This document shows positions 54,594-63,088 of a stretch of DNA of 64,000 nt, piece by piece; within the stretch, counting starts at the first letter, position 1, and every line of letters starts with the position of its first letter. Made by a program: the position numbers and the translations under genes. The notes beneath the pieces were generated by a model that saw nothing but the letters and a program-made list of their open reading frames with translations, was not told the DNA's origin and searched no databases. Source of the DNA: Alphaproteobacteria bacterium (GTDB taxonomy: Bacteria; Pseudomonadota; Alphaproteobacteria; JACAEB01); NCBI GenBank assembly GCA_024236075.1, contig JACKLE010000007.1:53263-117262 (forward strand). Reading direction: 5' to 3'.

Positions 54594-55091
54594 CTAGCCC
54601 GCGCGCACCGGCCCGCATGCCGCGGCAAGCGCGCCGGGAGAAAGCTCCTGGGCGAGGAGGCGGCGCGGGTCGACGGGGCCCGGCATCCGCATCTGCCCTT
54701 CCGGCACCGGCGCGAATCCCACCTTGGCGTAGTAGGGCGCGTCGCCCACGAGGACGACGAGGCGATGGCCGAGGCCGCGCGCCTCGTCGATCCCCCGGCG
54801 CATGAGGGCGAGGCCGGCCCCCTGCCCCCGCAGCGCCGGAACGACGGCGAGGGGACCGAGAAGGAGCGCCGGCGCCTCGCCGACATGGATGGGCCAGAAG
54901 CGCACCGAGCCGATGAGCTCGCCCCGCTCCGCCGCGATCGCGACGAAGGAGAGCGCCTCGACGGGACGATTGCCCTCGCGCAGGCGCTGGGCGGTCTTGG
55001 CGAAGCGGCCGGGCCCGAAGACCTCCGCGACGAGATCTTCGACGGCGCCGGCATCGGCGGGCTTTTCGGGCAGGACGGTGAAGCGCAGCAT
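54594..55091 (-). CDS. GNAT-family N-acetyltransferase
   Basis: 165 residues with the GNAT fold. Motif A is the acetyl-CoA loop LAVVPALRGQGAGLALMRRG, preceded by GSVRFWPI and followed by VVLVGDAPYYAKVGFAPV. The YyaKvGF ending resembles YhbS-type transferases. Substrate unknown. A 10-base inverted repeat lies just upstream of its start. Confidence 0.88.
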   Translation of the reverse strand: MLRFTVLPEKPADAGAVEDLVAEVFGPGRFAKTAQRLREGNRPVEALSFVAIAAERGELIGSVRFWPIHVGEAPALLLGPLAVVPALRGQGAGLALMRRGIDEARGLGHRLVVLVGDAPYYAKVGFAPVPEGQMRMPGPVDPRRLLAQELSPGALAAACGPVRAG

Positions 55092-55493
55092 GAGGCGTCG
55101 GCCCCTCGAAACGGAATGGCGGAACCAGGTTTCGAGGGACGCGCCGCCTTCGGGACCGCGGCGCGCGAAGGATCAGGCGCGCGAGGTGCCGAGGCGCGAG
55201 GGCGAGCCCCTCCGGCGGGCGCGGCAGCGCGCCCCGCCGGGTCGTCGTCGCAATTGATGGGTCCTGGCCATGGGGCCGCTCGCCTTCTCGCCCGCGAGGC
55301 CATCCCCCGCGGCGGGCATGCGCTATCACTTTGCGCCCGCCGGGTAAAGCGGTTTTGCGCTCCGCCTGCCGGCCGGTCGGCGCTCGGACCGCAGAGGACG
55401 CTTGCGCGCCCGGCTCCCCCGCCCTTGGCGGGCGCGCGGCGCCAGCGTATTCCTTGCCGCCGATGAAACGGACCCGGATGGTGGGAGAAGACG
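55092..55493. other. Intergenic region between GNAT and SDR genes
   Basis: About 400 GC-rich bases without a gene. It holds the inverted repeat at 55103-55138 next to the GNAT start. I see no tRNA or structured RNA. The SDR promoter must be here but no clear -35/-10 stands out. Confidence 0.5.
55103..55138. promoter_or_regulatory. Inverted repeat CCCTCGAAAC / GTTTCGAGGG
   Basis: Perfect 10-base arms (55103-55112 and 55129-55138) around a 16-base loop, twelve bases ahead of the GNAT start on the minus strand. It would form a hairpin in the 5' leader, as an attenuator or operator. Confidence 0.45.
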
Positions 55494-56411
55494 ATGGCTC
55501 AAATGGAAGGCAAGGTCGTCCTGGTGACGGGCGCGGGGCGCGGCATCGGCCGCGAATGCGCGCTGCTCGCGGCGCGCGAGGGCGCCAAGGTGGTCGTGAA
55601 CGATCTCGGCGGCTCGGTCGACGGGTCGGATTTGGGCTCGGCGGGCCCCGCCGAGGAGGTCGCGAGGGAGATCCGCAAGCTCGGCGGCGAGGCCGTGTCG
55701 AACTCGGACTCGGTCGCCACCATGAGCGGCGCCAAGGCCATGTTCGAGCAGGCCATGGACAGCTTCGGCGGCCTCAACGCCGTCATCAGCCCGGCGGGCA
55801 TCCTGCGCGACGGCATGTTCCACAAGATGACCGAGGAGGACTGGAGCTCGGTCATCGACGTGCACCTCAACGGCACCTTCTACATCACGCGGGCGACGGT
55901 CGAGCATTTCCGCAATCAGGAGGACGGCTCCTACGTCCTCTTCACCTCGACCTCGGGGCTCATCGGCAATATCGGCCAGGTGAACTACGCCGCCGCGAAG
56001 ATGGGCATCGTCGGCCTCTCGCGCGTTCTCGCCATGGAGGGCCTGCGCAAGAAGGTGCGCTCGAACGTCATCGCGCCTTTCGCCTGGACGCGGATGATCG
56101 AGACGATCCCGGTCAAGGACGAGCAGAGCGCCGCGCGCGTCGAGCGCATGCGCAACAAGATGCGCGCCGATCAGATCGCGCCCCTTGCGGTTGCGCTCGC
56201 CGCGCCGCGCGCGTCCGACGTGTCCGGACAAATCTTCGCCGTGCGCGGCAACGAGATCTTCCTCTTCGACCAGCCGCGCCCCATTCGCGGCCTCGGGCGC
56301 CTCGACGGCTGGACGCCCGAATCGGTCATCGAGCAGTGCCTGCCGGCCATGAAGCCGGCCATGTTCTCGCTCGACGCCTCGGCGGGGACCTTCCCCTACG
56401 AGCCCGTCTGA
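55494..56411 (+). CDS. Short-chain dehydrogenase/reductase (hydroxyacyl-CoA dehydrogenase-like)
   Basis: 305-residue classical SDR with an extended C-terminus. It has the nucleotide loop TGAGRGIGREC, NDLGGSVDG, catalytic Ser in STSGL and NYAAAK (Tyr and Lys of the active site). The VNDLGGSVDGSD start resembles the SDR part of (3R)-hydroxyacyl-CoA dehydrogenases of fatty-acid or steroid oxidation. GGGAGAAG precedes the ATG. It is followed by a strong terminator. Confidence 0.88.
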   Translation: MAQMEGKVVLVTGAGRGIGRECALLAAREGAKVVVNDLGGSVDGSDLGSAGPAEEVAREIRKLGGEAVSNSDSVATMSGAKAMFEQAMDSFGGLNAVISPAGILRDGMFHKMTEEDWSSVIDVHLNGTFYITRATVEHFRNQEDGSYVLFTSTSGLIGNIGQVNYAAAKMGIVGLSRVLAMEGLRKKVRSNVIAPFAWTRMIETIPVKDEQSAARVERMRNKMRADQIAPLAVALAAPRASDVSGQIFAVRGNEIFLFDQPRPIRGLGRLDGWTPESVIEQCLPAMKPAMFSLDASAGTFPYEPV

Positions 56412-56430
56412 GCGGGCCAAGGCCTTGATC

Positions 56431-56450
56431 GGGCGGCCCTTTGGCCGCCC
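56431..56450 (+). terminator. Terminator hairpin after the SDR gene
   Basis: GGGCGGCC-cttt-GGCCGCCC is a perfect 8-pair stem 20 bases past the stop, followed by GTCCCCTT rather than a full T-run. Confidence 0.65.
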
Positions 56451-56581
56451 GTCCCCTTCCGGCCCCGAAGGTCCGGGCGCCGCCCTTTTGACGGCGGCGT
56501 CCAATCTCGTCTAATGCACGGGAATCGCAGCGGTCGGCCGCTGGCGGAGCATTGCGCAGCCATTGAGCGAGGTCGCGCCAG

Positions 56582-57115
56582 TTGGGCTACGATTTCTCGT
56601 CACTCGCGATCCTGGTCGTCGACGACAATCCCCACATGCGGGACCTCCTGCGCCTGCTTCTGCGCTCCATGGGCGTGAAGACGGTGCACGAGGCGGAGAA
56701 CGGCGCCATGGCGCTGAAGCTCCTCAAGGAGCGGGCGATCGACATCGCGATCTGCGACCTCCTGATGGCCGAGGTCGACGGCAACGCCTTCACGCGGGAG
56801 GTGCGCCAGTCGGCCGCGGGCTCGCAGCGCTACCTGCCGATCATCATGGTGACCGGCCATTCGGAGCGGAAGGTGATCGAATCCGCGCGGGATGCCGGCG
56901 TGACCGAGTTCCTACGCAAGCCCATCACGGCGCGCTCGCTCTATCTGCGCCTCGTGGAGGTCGTCGAGCGCCCGCGCCCCTTCATTCAGTGCGCGACCTA
57001 TTTCGGGCCCGACCGCCGGCGCAAGAAATGCGACGACCCGTCCGTCTACGGCAGCCGCAGGGCCGAGGACCGGGGCGAGGCGAGCGAGATCGTCTTTCTG
57101 GCGGAGGACGCATGA
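56582..57115 (+). CDS. Single-domain response regulator with C-terminal tail
   Basis: 177 residues. A receiver domain (about 8-128) has the acidic pair D14-D15, phosphoacceptor D59, T91 and K113, so it should be phosphorylatable. A basic tail (DRRRKK) and acidic end contain no output domain. The start is TTG (MGYDFSS) with a weak upstream purine stretch. Its stop overlaps the start of the Hpt gene, so the two form a phosphorelay pair without a kinase in the window. Confidence 0.86.
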   Translation: MGYDFSSLAILVVDDNPHMRDLLRLLLRSMGVKTVHEAENGAMALKLLKERAIDIAICDLLMAEVDGNAFTREVRQSAAGSQRYLPIIMVTGHSERKVIESARDAGVTEFLRKPITARSLYLRLVEVVERPRPFIQCATYFGPDRRRKKCDDPSVYGSRRAEDRGEASEIVFLAEDA

Positions 57116-57567
57116 CCGGCGGACCCGCGCGCGTCATCCGGCCCAAGAACCGTCTCGCGGAGCGCTGCGCGGCCCCGGCCGGCACCTCGGGCGAGGCGCT
57201 CATCGCGCGCATGGAGGCGGCCCTCGCCGCGCATGTCGAGGCCAACCGGGCGCTGATCCCGGACCGGGTGGGCGAGCTCAGGGAGCTCTCCGCGCAAGGC
57301 GACAAGGCCGGCCTCCTCGCCGCCGCCCACGAGATCAAGGGCCTTGCCGGCACGTTCGGCTTCGCTCTCATCGGGCGCCTCGCCGAAAGCCTCACGCGCT
57401 ACCTGCGCGACAAGGACGCCTCCGACGAGGCGCTCGTCCGCATGCATGTCGATGCGATGCTGGCCGGCGTCTCGGGCGACGAGGAGAGGCGCGGCGCGGT
57501 CACCGAGGCGGTGGCCGCGGGGCTCGAGGAGCTCGTGTCCCGGGCGCCGAAGGCGCCGGCGGCATAG
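57112..57567 (+). CDS. Hpt-domain phosphotransfer protein
   Basis: 151 residues. The Hpt helical bundle spans about 28-115, with the phosphorylatable His73 in AAHEIKGLAGTFG, a canonical H-x-x-K-G motif. It overlaps the receiver gene as ATGA, so it probably exchanges phosphate with that regulator. Confidence 0.85.
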   Translation: MTGGPARVIRPKNRLAERCAAPAGTSGEALIARMEAALAAHVEANRALIPDRVGELRELSAQGDKAGLLAAAHEIKGLAGTFGFALIGRLAESLTRYLRDKDASDEALVRMHVDAMLAGVSGDEERRGAVTEAVAAGLEELVSRAPKAPAA

Positions 57568-57584
57568 CTTGCGTCAAACGTCCC

Positions 57585-58268
57585 TCACATCCGAGACGTT
57601 CCGGACAGCGGCACGCGCGCGAGAACGCGGAACGGCGCGGCGGGCTCCTCCTCCACGAGGAGCGCGAGCGCGTCGAGGACGATCGGCGCCTCGAGCAGGC
57701 TCACCAGCCGCTCCGTGAGCGCGGCCGCGACGCGCGCGCGCTCGTCCTGCGCCGCGAGGCGCTCCGTCAGCGTCATGTGGAAGCGGAACTCCTCGAGCAC
57801 GTAGGGATAGCCCCAGCGCGCGAAGAGCCGGACCTGGCGCGGCGAAAGCCGGGCCCTCGCCCGGCGGGCCCTGTCTTCCTCGTCGAGAGGCGCGCGCGCG
57901 GCGTCGAGCCGCGTCACGGCGGCGCGCTCGAGCCTTGCGAGCGCCCGCGGCGGCGCGGCCGGCACGAGCGCGAGGAAGCCGTCGATCTCCGAGAGGCGCA
58001 GGCGGCCGAGCGGCACGGGGCGAAGATCCGCACACAGAGCCTCGAGCCCGGCGCGCAGGTCGCTCTCGCTCGTCTCGGGATGAAGGCGGAACGGCGCCTT
58101 GATCGTCGCGTGGAAGCCGTAGCGGCGCGGCGCGGCGGTGATCGCGAGGAGGCGGCCGGCCGGGATCCCCGCCACGGATGCCGGCGCGCCGCCGAGCCAG
58201 CCTGCGCCGAACGCCCCGAGCGCGGTCTCCGGCGCCGGCGCGAAGTAGACGGCATAGCGCGGCGCCAT
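57585..58268 (-). CDS. DUF1045 phosphonate-associated 2H phosphoesterase-like protein
   Basis: 227 residues with two H-x-T motifs (YGFHATIK and FRFHMTLTE) typical of 2H phosphoesterases. DUF1045 proteins are found in C-P lyase loci, where they are suspected to act on a ribosyl phosphate intermediate such as the 1,2-cyclic phosphate. It follows phnM after three bases on the same strand. Confidence 0.86.
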   Translation of the reverse strand: MAPRYAVYFAPAPETALGAFGAGWLGGAPASVAGIPAGRLLAITAAPRRYGFHATIKAPFRLHPETSESDLRAGLEALCADLRPVPLGRLRLSEIDGFLALVPAAPPRALARLERAAVTRLDAARAPLDEEDRARRARARLSPRQVRLFARWGYPYVLEEFRFHMTLTERLAAQDERARVAAALTERLVSLLEAPIVLDALALLVEEEPAAPFRVLARVPLSGTSRM

Positions 58269-58271
58269 GGC

Positions 58272-59423
58272 TCAGGCGACCCTGACGCCGCCGCGCCAGA
58301 CCGCGCGCACCAGCGGACAGTCGCCCGGCGGACGGGCCCCGAGCGGGCGGGCGCGCACGAGATCGGCGCGCAGGCCGACGGCGAGGCGCCCGCGGTCCGC
58401 AAGGCCGATCATGGCCGCGGGGCGCGAGGTGACGAGCGCGATCGCCTCGGCGAGCGAGAGGCCCGCTTCCGCGACGAGGCGGAACGGCGCGTGCAGGAGG
58501 CTCACGGGCATATAGTCCGAGGACAGAGCGTCGACGAGGCCCTCCGCCGCGAGGTCGCGCGCCGAGACGTTGCCCGAATGCGAGCCGCCCCGGATGACGT
58601 TGGGCGCGCCCATGATGACGGTCATGCCCTCCGCCCGCGCCGCCTGCGCCGCCGCCCGCGTCGTCGGGAACTCGCTCATCGCGATGCCCAGCGCCTTCGC
58701 CTCGCGCACATGGCCCTCGGTCCGGTCGTCATGGCTCGCCACGGGAATGCCGCGCGCGGCGGCGTCCGCCACGATGGCGCTGCGGTTCTCCTGCGCATGG
58801 GCATCGCGCATCGCGACGCGCCGCGCGATATGCGCCTCGATCTCGTGGGGCCCGTAGGCGTCGCGATAGGCCGCCCGGTAGCGGTCGAGGTCGGCATATT
58901 GGCGGTCGCCGGGCGTGTGATCCATCACCGAGACAAGCGCGAGCAGCGGGTCGTCCCGCACCGGCGCGAAGAGGTCGAGAATGTGGTCGCGCCCGATCTC
59001 GCAGCGCAGATGCAGCCGGTGGTCCGCCTTGAGCGCGCCGAGGGCGCAGGCTTCCCGCAGCGCCGACACCGTGCGCCCGAGCAGCGCGAGGCGCTCCTCC
59101 TTGCCGTCCGTGTCGCCGACCGCGACGGCGTCGAAGACGGTGGTGATGCCGGCGCCTGCGATCTGGGCATCGTGCGCGAGGAGCGCGGATAGCCCGGGCC
59201 AGTCGACGCCCTGGCGCGGCACGAGGTGCTTTTCGAGATTGTCCGTATGCAGCTCGACGAGGCCGGGAAGCAGGTGGTCGCCCTCGAGGTCGAGGGCCCC
59301 CGGCGCGCGCGAGGGCCCCGGCGCGATGTCCGCGATGAGGCCGTCGCGCACGAGGAGCGTCCCCGCGAGGACCTCGTCCGCGAGCACGAGCCGCGCATTG
59401 GTGAGGATGAGGTCGTCGGTCAT
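58272..59423 (-). CDS. phnM: Alpha-D-ribose 1-methylphosphonate 5-triphosphate diphosphatase PhnM
   Basis: Amidohydrolase-fold enzyme removing diphosphate in the C-P lyase pathway. The 383 residues are family length and include LVELHTDNLEKHLVPR, HDAQIAGAGITTVFDA, SVMDHTPGDRQ, ASHDDRTEGHV and SSDYMPVSLLHAPF, covering the metal-binding His and Asp residues. I chose the ATG at 59423. It is divergent from phnF; phnGHIJKL are not present in the window. Confidence 0.94.
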   Translation of the reverse strand: MTDDLILTNARLVLADEVLAGTLLVRDGLIADIAPGPSRAPGALDLEGDHLLPGLVELHTDNLEKHLVPRQGVDWPGLSALLAHDAQIAGAGITTVFDAVAVGDTDGKEERLALLGRTVSALREACALGALKADHRLHLRCEIGRDHILDLFAPVRDDPLLALVSVMDHTPGDRQYADLDRYRAAYRDAYGPHEIEAHIARRVAMRDAHAQENRSAIVADAAARGIPVASHDDRTEGHVREAKALGIAMSEFPTTRAAAQAARAEGMTVIMGAPNVIRGGSHSGNVSARDLAAEGLVDALSSDYMPVSLLHAPFRLVAEAGLSLAEAIALVTSRPAAMIGLADRGRLAVGLRADLVRARPLGARPPGDCPLVRAVWRGGVRVA

Positions 59424-59575
59424 TCCCGCTCCCACTGGCCGCCGCCGGGCCGCGCCGCCCGATGGCCTCGGCCCGCGCAGCATAGCGCGCGCGCCGGGCG
59501 GCCACCCGGGGCTACCGCTTTTAACAAAAGGTTCATAAAACCATTGCAACGCGACCGCGCTTCCCCTAGATTTGT

Positions 59576-59594
59576 TGTATAGATGTATAGACCA
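59576..59594. promoter_or_regulatory. Putative PhnF operator
   Basis: TGTATAGATGTATAGACCA contains a tandem TGTATAGA and ends in TATAGACCA, close to the TGGTATAGACCA site known for mycobacterial PhnF. It is in the phnM-phnF divergent region, about 80 bases ahead of phnF. Confidence 0.55.
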
Positions 59595-59674
59595 AAGGCA
59601 AAGTCGGTCGGTAGCCGCGGCCCCGTTCGGCCCGCCCCCGCCGGCAAAGGAACAACGCCAAAGGAGAAACGACG

Positions 59675-60421
59675 ATGAGCGAATCGAGCGAGGACATGGT
59701 CCCATTGACGCGCAGCGCGGGCGTCGCCCTTTGGCGCCAGATCGCGCAGATGCTCGAAGCGGAAATCCGGCAGGGCGTCTATCCGCCCGGGGGTCAGCTC
59801 CCGACCGAGGCACAGCTCGCGGCGCGCTTCCGCGTGAACCGCCACACGCTGCGCCGCGCGATCGCCTCGCTGCAGGAAGGCGGGCATCTGCGCGTCGAGC
59901 AGGGACGCGGCACCTTCGTGCAGGAGGAGACGATCGAATATCCGGTGGCGAGGCGCACGCGCTTCTCCGAGGCCATGCAGAAGCTCGGCCGGCGTCCCGG
60001 CGGGGAGCTGCTGAGGGGCGAGATCGTCCCCGCGACGCCGCAGGTCGCCGCGGCGCTGGGTGTGCCGCGCGGCGCGCCGGTCGTGCTCCTCGACATTCTG
60101 CACACGGTCGACGGGCGCCCGGCCTCGCTCACCTCGCATTATTTCCCGAAGTCGCGCTTCGCCCGCCTCATCGAGGCCTATCGCGAGAGCGGCTCAGTCA
60201 CCAAGGCCCTGCAGGCGGAGGGGGTCAAGGACTATTTCCGCCGCTCGACGCGCGTGACCGCGCGGCTGCCCTCGATCGAGGATGCGCGCCAGCTCCACAT
60301 GCCGCGCACCCAGCCGGTGATGATCTCCGAGGACGTCAATGTCGACGAGACGGGCCGTATCATCGAGTTCGCCGTCGCCCGCGCGCCGGCGCAGCGCTCG
60401 CAGATCGTCTTCGAGCCCTGA
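59675..60421 (+). CDS. phnF: Phosphonate regulator PhnF (GntR/HutC family)
   Basis: 248-residue repressor with an N-terminal winged helix (LWRQIAQMLEAEIRQGVYPPGG ... NRHTLRRAIASLQEGGHLRV, about 20-85) and a C-terminal UTRA ligand domain (about 100-245). It is adjacent and divergent to phnM, which it probably represses together with itself through the nearby operator. AAAGGAGAAACG before the ATG is a good ribosome site. Confidence 0.92.
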   Translation: MSESSEDMVPLTRSAGVALWRQIAQMLEAEIRQGVYPPGGQLPTEAQLAARFRVNRHTLRRAIASLQEGGHLRVEQGRGTFVQEETIEYPVARRTRFSEAMQKLGRRPGGELLRGEIVPATPQVAAALGVPRGAPVVLLDILHTVDGRPASLTSHYFPKSRFARLIEAYRESGSVTKALQAEGVKDYFRRSTRVTARLPSIEDARQLHMPRTQPVMISEDVNVDETGRIIEFAVARAPAQRSQIVFEP

Positions 60422-60434
60422 GCGCCGCGGCGCC

Positions 60435-61070
60435 TCAGGGAATGCCGAGATATTTGTGCGTCTGGAGCGAGAGGCGCCATTTGGGATGCGTGAGGCAATA
60501 GGCGACGGCCGCCGCGGTGTTCGCCGTGCGCTCCGGCCCGTCCATGGGCTGCAGCAGGAAATGGCGGAAGGCGAGGCCCTCCAGGCTCTCCGGTGAAAGC
60601 TCCGCCTGCGGAAAGACGAGCTTCAGCTCGTCGCCCGTCCGCTGCGCGAGCCGCGTGCCGGCCTTGGGGCTCACGCAGATCCAGTCGAGCGCCTCGGGCG
60701 CGGGCAGCGTACCGTTCGTCTCGACGCCGACCTCGAAGCCCTCGGCGTGCAGCGCGGCGACGAGCCCCGCATCGAGCTGCAGCAGCGGCTCGCCCCCGGT
60801 GCACACGACGTAAGGCGCGCCCCCGCCTCTCGCGGGCCATAGCGCCGCGACCGCCTGCGCGAGGCCGGCCGCCCTCTCGAACCTGCCGCCGCCCGGCCCG
60901 TCCGTGCCGACGAAATCGGTGTCGCAGAAGCGGCATTCGGCGCGCGCCCGGTCGCCCTCGCGCCCCGACCAGAGATTGCACCCCGCGAAGCGCAGGAAGA
61001 CCGCCGGCCGGCCGGCCTGCGCGCCCTCGCCCTGCAGCGTGTAGTAGAGCTCCTTGACCGTGTACGTCAT
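60435..61070 (-). CDS. queE: 7-carboxy-7-deazaguanine synthase QueE
   Basis: Radical-SAM enzyme of the queuosine pathway. The 211 residues begin MTYTVKELYYTLQGEG and carry the FeS cluster motif CNLW ... ECRFC (Cys-x14-Cys-x2-Cys, the insert form of QueE), followed by CTGGEPLLQLD and VETNGTLP. I chose the ATG at 61070, which overlaps the queC stop. The pair makes preQ0; queD is not in the window. Confidence 0.95.
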   Translation of the reverse strand: MTYTVKELYYTLQGEGAQAGRPAVFLRFAGCNLWSGREGDRARAECRFCDTDFVGTDGPGGGRFERAAGLAQAVAALWPARGGGAPYVVCTGGEPLLQLDAGLVAALHAEGFEVGVETNGTLPAPEALDWICVSPKAGTRLAQRTGDELKLVFPQAELSPESLEGLAFRHFLLQPMDGPERTANTAAAVAYCLTHPKWRLSLQTHKYLGIP

Positions 61071-61777
61071 GGCCGCCGGCCAGCCCGCCATTCGGCAAAG
61101 CCCTTGGCGCGCAGCGCGCAGGCGGGGCAGGCGCCGCAGCCCGCGCCCCAGTCGTGGGGCGTGCGCTCGCCGAGATAGCAGGTATGCGTCTCCTCGACGA
61201 CGAGCCTCACCAGCGCCTCGCCGCCGAGATCTTCCGCCAGCGCCCAGCTCTGCGCCTTGGTCAGCCACATCAGCGGCGTCTCGACGACGAAGCGCGCCTC
61301 CATACCGAGATTGAGCGCGACCTGCAGCGCCTTCAGCGTGTCGTCGCGGCAGTCCGGATAGCCGGAGAAATCCGTCTCGCACATGCCGCCGACGAGGCGC
61401 CCGATCCCCCGCCCGTGGGCGAGCGCCGCCGCGAGCGTGAAGAAGAGGATGTTCCGTCCCGGGACGAAGGTCGTCGGCAGGCCGCCTTCCGGCGTCTCGA
61501 TGGGCTTTGCGTGCGTGAGCGCGCTCTCGCCGAGCCTGGCGAGGACGTCCGTCACGAGCAGATGGTCGTCCTTGAGCCGCCCGGCCCATCGCGGGAAGCG
61601 CTCGCGGATGGCGGCAAGGACGCGCCCGCGCGCCGCGAGCTCGACCGCGTGGCGCTGGCCGTAGTCGAAGCCGAGCGTCTCGACATGCGCGAAGCGCTCG
61701 AGCGCCCAGGCGAGGCAGGTGGTCGAATCCTGCCCGCCGGAGAAGAGAACGAGGGCTTTGTCCTGCGTGTCCGTCAT
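61067..61777 (-). CDS. queC: 7-cyano-7-deazaguanine synthase QueC
   Basis: ATP-dependent enzyme converting 7-carboxy-7-deazaguanine to preQ0. The 236 residues have the PP-loop FSGGQDSTTCL, the GFDYGQRH segment, VPGRNILF and a zinc-binding Cys cluster (CYLGER ... CGACPAC). Divergent from cutA; upstream of queE in one operon. Confidence 0.96.
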   Translation of the reverse strand: MTDTQDKALVLFSGGQDSTTCLAWALERFAHVETLGFDYGQRHAVELAARGRVLAAIRERFPRWAGRLKDDHLLVTDVLARLGESALTHAKPIETPEGGLPTTFVPGRNILFFTLAAALAHGRGIGRLVGGMCETDFSGYPDCRDDTLKALQVALNLGMEARFVVETPLMWLTKAQSWALAEDLGGEALVRLVVEETHTCYLGERTPHDWGAGCGACPACALRAKGFAEWRAGRRP

Positions 61778-61829
61778 GGCGAATGGGATATGGTTCCATC
61801 ACATGAGACCGGCGAGCCGGAGGAGCCCC

Positions 61830-62159
61830 ATGTCCGATCTGCGCTTCGTCTATATCACGGCCCCGAGCGCAGAGGTCGCGCGCGACATCGGCAGGATCGT
61901 CGTCGCCGAGCGCCTCGCGGCCTGCGCCAACGTGATCGACGGGCTCGCGAGCCTCTACTGGTGGGAGGGCAAGGTCGCGGAGGACCGCGAGGCCGCGCTC
62001 ATCCTCAAGACGCGCGCCGACCGCCTGCCCGCCCTCACCGCGCGCGTGAAGGCGCTGCACCCCTACACCGTGCCCTGCGTCGTCGCGCTGCCGATCGACG
62101 AGGGCCAAGGCAATCCCGATTTCCTCGCCTGGATCCGGGCGGAGGCGACGGGCGCGTGA
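61830..62159 (+). CDS. cutA: Divalent-cation tolerance protein CutA
   Basis: Trimeric PII-like protein of 109 residues (VYITAPSAEVARDIGRIVVAERLAACANVI, LYWWEGKV, EAALILKTRADR, HPYTVPCVVALPI), all CutA hallmarks. GGAGGAG precedes the ATG. The role in metal tolerance is based on E. coli and is not certain. Confidence 0.94.
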   Translation: MSDLRFVYITAPSAEVARDIGRIVVAERLAACANVIDGLASLYWWEGKVAEDREAALILKTRADRLPALTARVKALHPYTVPCVVALPIDEGQGNPDFLAWIRAEATGA

Positions 62160-62195
62160 GGGAAGCCCAGAATGGCGCCCCGGCTCCTATCCGTC

Positions 62196-62269
62196 GTCCC
62201 GCGGCTCGACCGCGGGACCCATAGCCACGAGCGCCCGGGAGTATGGGTCCCGCGGTCAAGCCGCGGGAT
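62196..62269. repeat. Two GTCCCGCGG palindromes arranged as an inverted pair
   Basis: GTCCCGCGG-CTCGA-CCGCGGGAC (62196-62218) is followed by GTCCCGCGG-TCAAG-CCGCGGGAT (62247-62269), with GGGACCCATA and TATGGGTCCC inverted between them, in the convergent cutA-slipin gap. The core matches 49660-49684. It is a dispersed non-coding repeat. Confidence 0.7.
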
Positions 62270-62299
62270 GACCTCGTGGGAACGGCGGCAGCCGCCCCC

Positions 62300-63049
62300 T
62301 CAGCCCTTCAGCACCTCGCGGATGGTGTCGATGGGCAGCGGGAAGATGATCGTGTTCGTCTTGTTGCCGGCGACCTCGTTCAGGGCCCCGAGATATCTGA
62401 GCTGCATGGCGGCGGGCTCCTTGGAGATCATGGCCGCCGCCTCCACGAGCTTGGCCGCCGCCTGCTGCTCGCCTTCGGCGGAGATGATCTTGGCGCGCCG
62501 CTCGCGCTCGGCCTCGGCCTGCCGCGCGATGGCCCGCACCATCTGCGGATCGATGTCCACGTGCTTGATCTCGACGTTCGAGACCTTGATGCCCCAGGCA
62601 TCGGTCTGGGTGTCGAGGATCTCCTGGATGTCGGCGTTGAGCTTGTCGCGCGAGGCCAGCATCTCGTCGAGATCGTGCTTGCCGAGCACGGAGCGCAGCG
62701 TGGTCTGCGCGAGCTGCGAGGTCGCGACCATGTAGTCCTCGACCTTGTTGATGGCGCGGTTGGCGTCGATGACGCGGTAGTAGATGACCGCGTTGACCTT
62801 CACGGACACGTTGTCCTTGGAGATGACGTCCTGGGGCGGAACGTCGTGCACGAGCGTGCGCACGTCGACCTTCACCATCTGCTGCAGGATGGGGATGAGG
62901 ATCTGCAGGCCCGGGCCCCGCACGCCGGTGAAGCGGCCGAGCGTGTAGACGACGCCGCGCTCGTACTCGCGCAGGATCTTGATCGCCGAGCTCAGGATCA
63001 CGAAGCCCGCGACGACGAGGAAGACGATAAAGCCGATGCTCGGGATCAT
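62300..63049 (-). CDS. Slipin / stomatin-like SPFH protein
   Basis: 249-residue membrane-associated SPFH protein with an N-terminal hydrophobic helix (GFIVFLVVAGFVILSSAI), the SPFH core (REYERGVVYTLGRFTGVRGPGL, VDVRTLVHDVPPQDVISKDNV) and C-terminal coiled-coil AEAERERRAKIISAEGEQQAA. Members form cage-like membrane microdomain assemblies, usually with NfeD partners; two nfeD genes precede it here. Confidence 0.93.
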   Translation of the reverse strand: MIPSIGFIVFLVVAGFVILSSAIKILREYERGVVYTLGRFTGVRGPGLQILIPILQQMVKVDVRTLVHDVPPQDVISKDNVSVKVNAVIYYRVIDANRAINKVEDYMVATSQLAQTTLRSVLGKHDLDEMLASRDKLNADIQEILDTQTDAWGIKVSNVEIKHVDIDPQMVRAIARQAEAERERRAKIISAEGEQQAAAKLVEAAAMISKEPAAMQLRYLGALNEVAGNKTNTIIFPLPIDTIREVLKG

Positions 63050-63088
63050 GGGGTAGCCCTTCCCTTCCGTTTCGCGCCCCGCGCGGCG

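Noticed and set aside
55101..55145. tRNA-like stretch containing a TTCGA near a hairpin
   Set aside because: No cloverleaf or anticodon arm can be formed; it is a simple inverted repeat.
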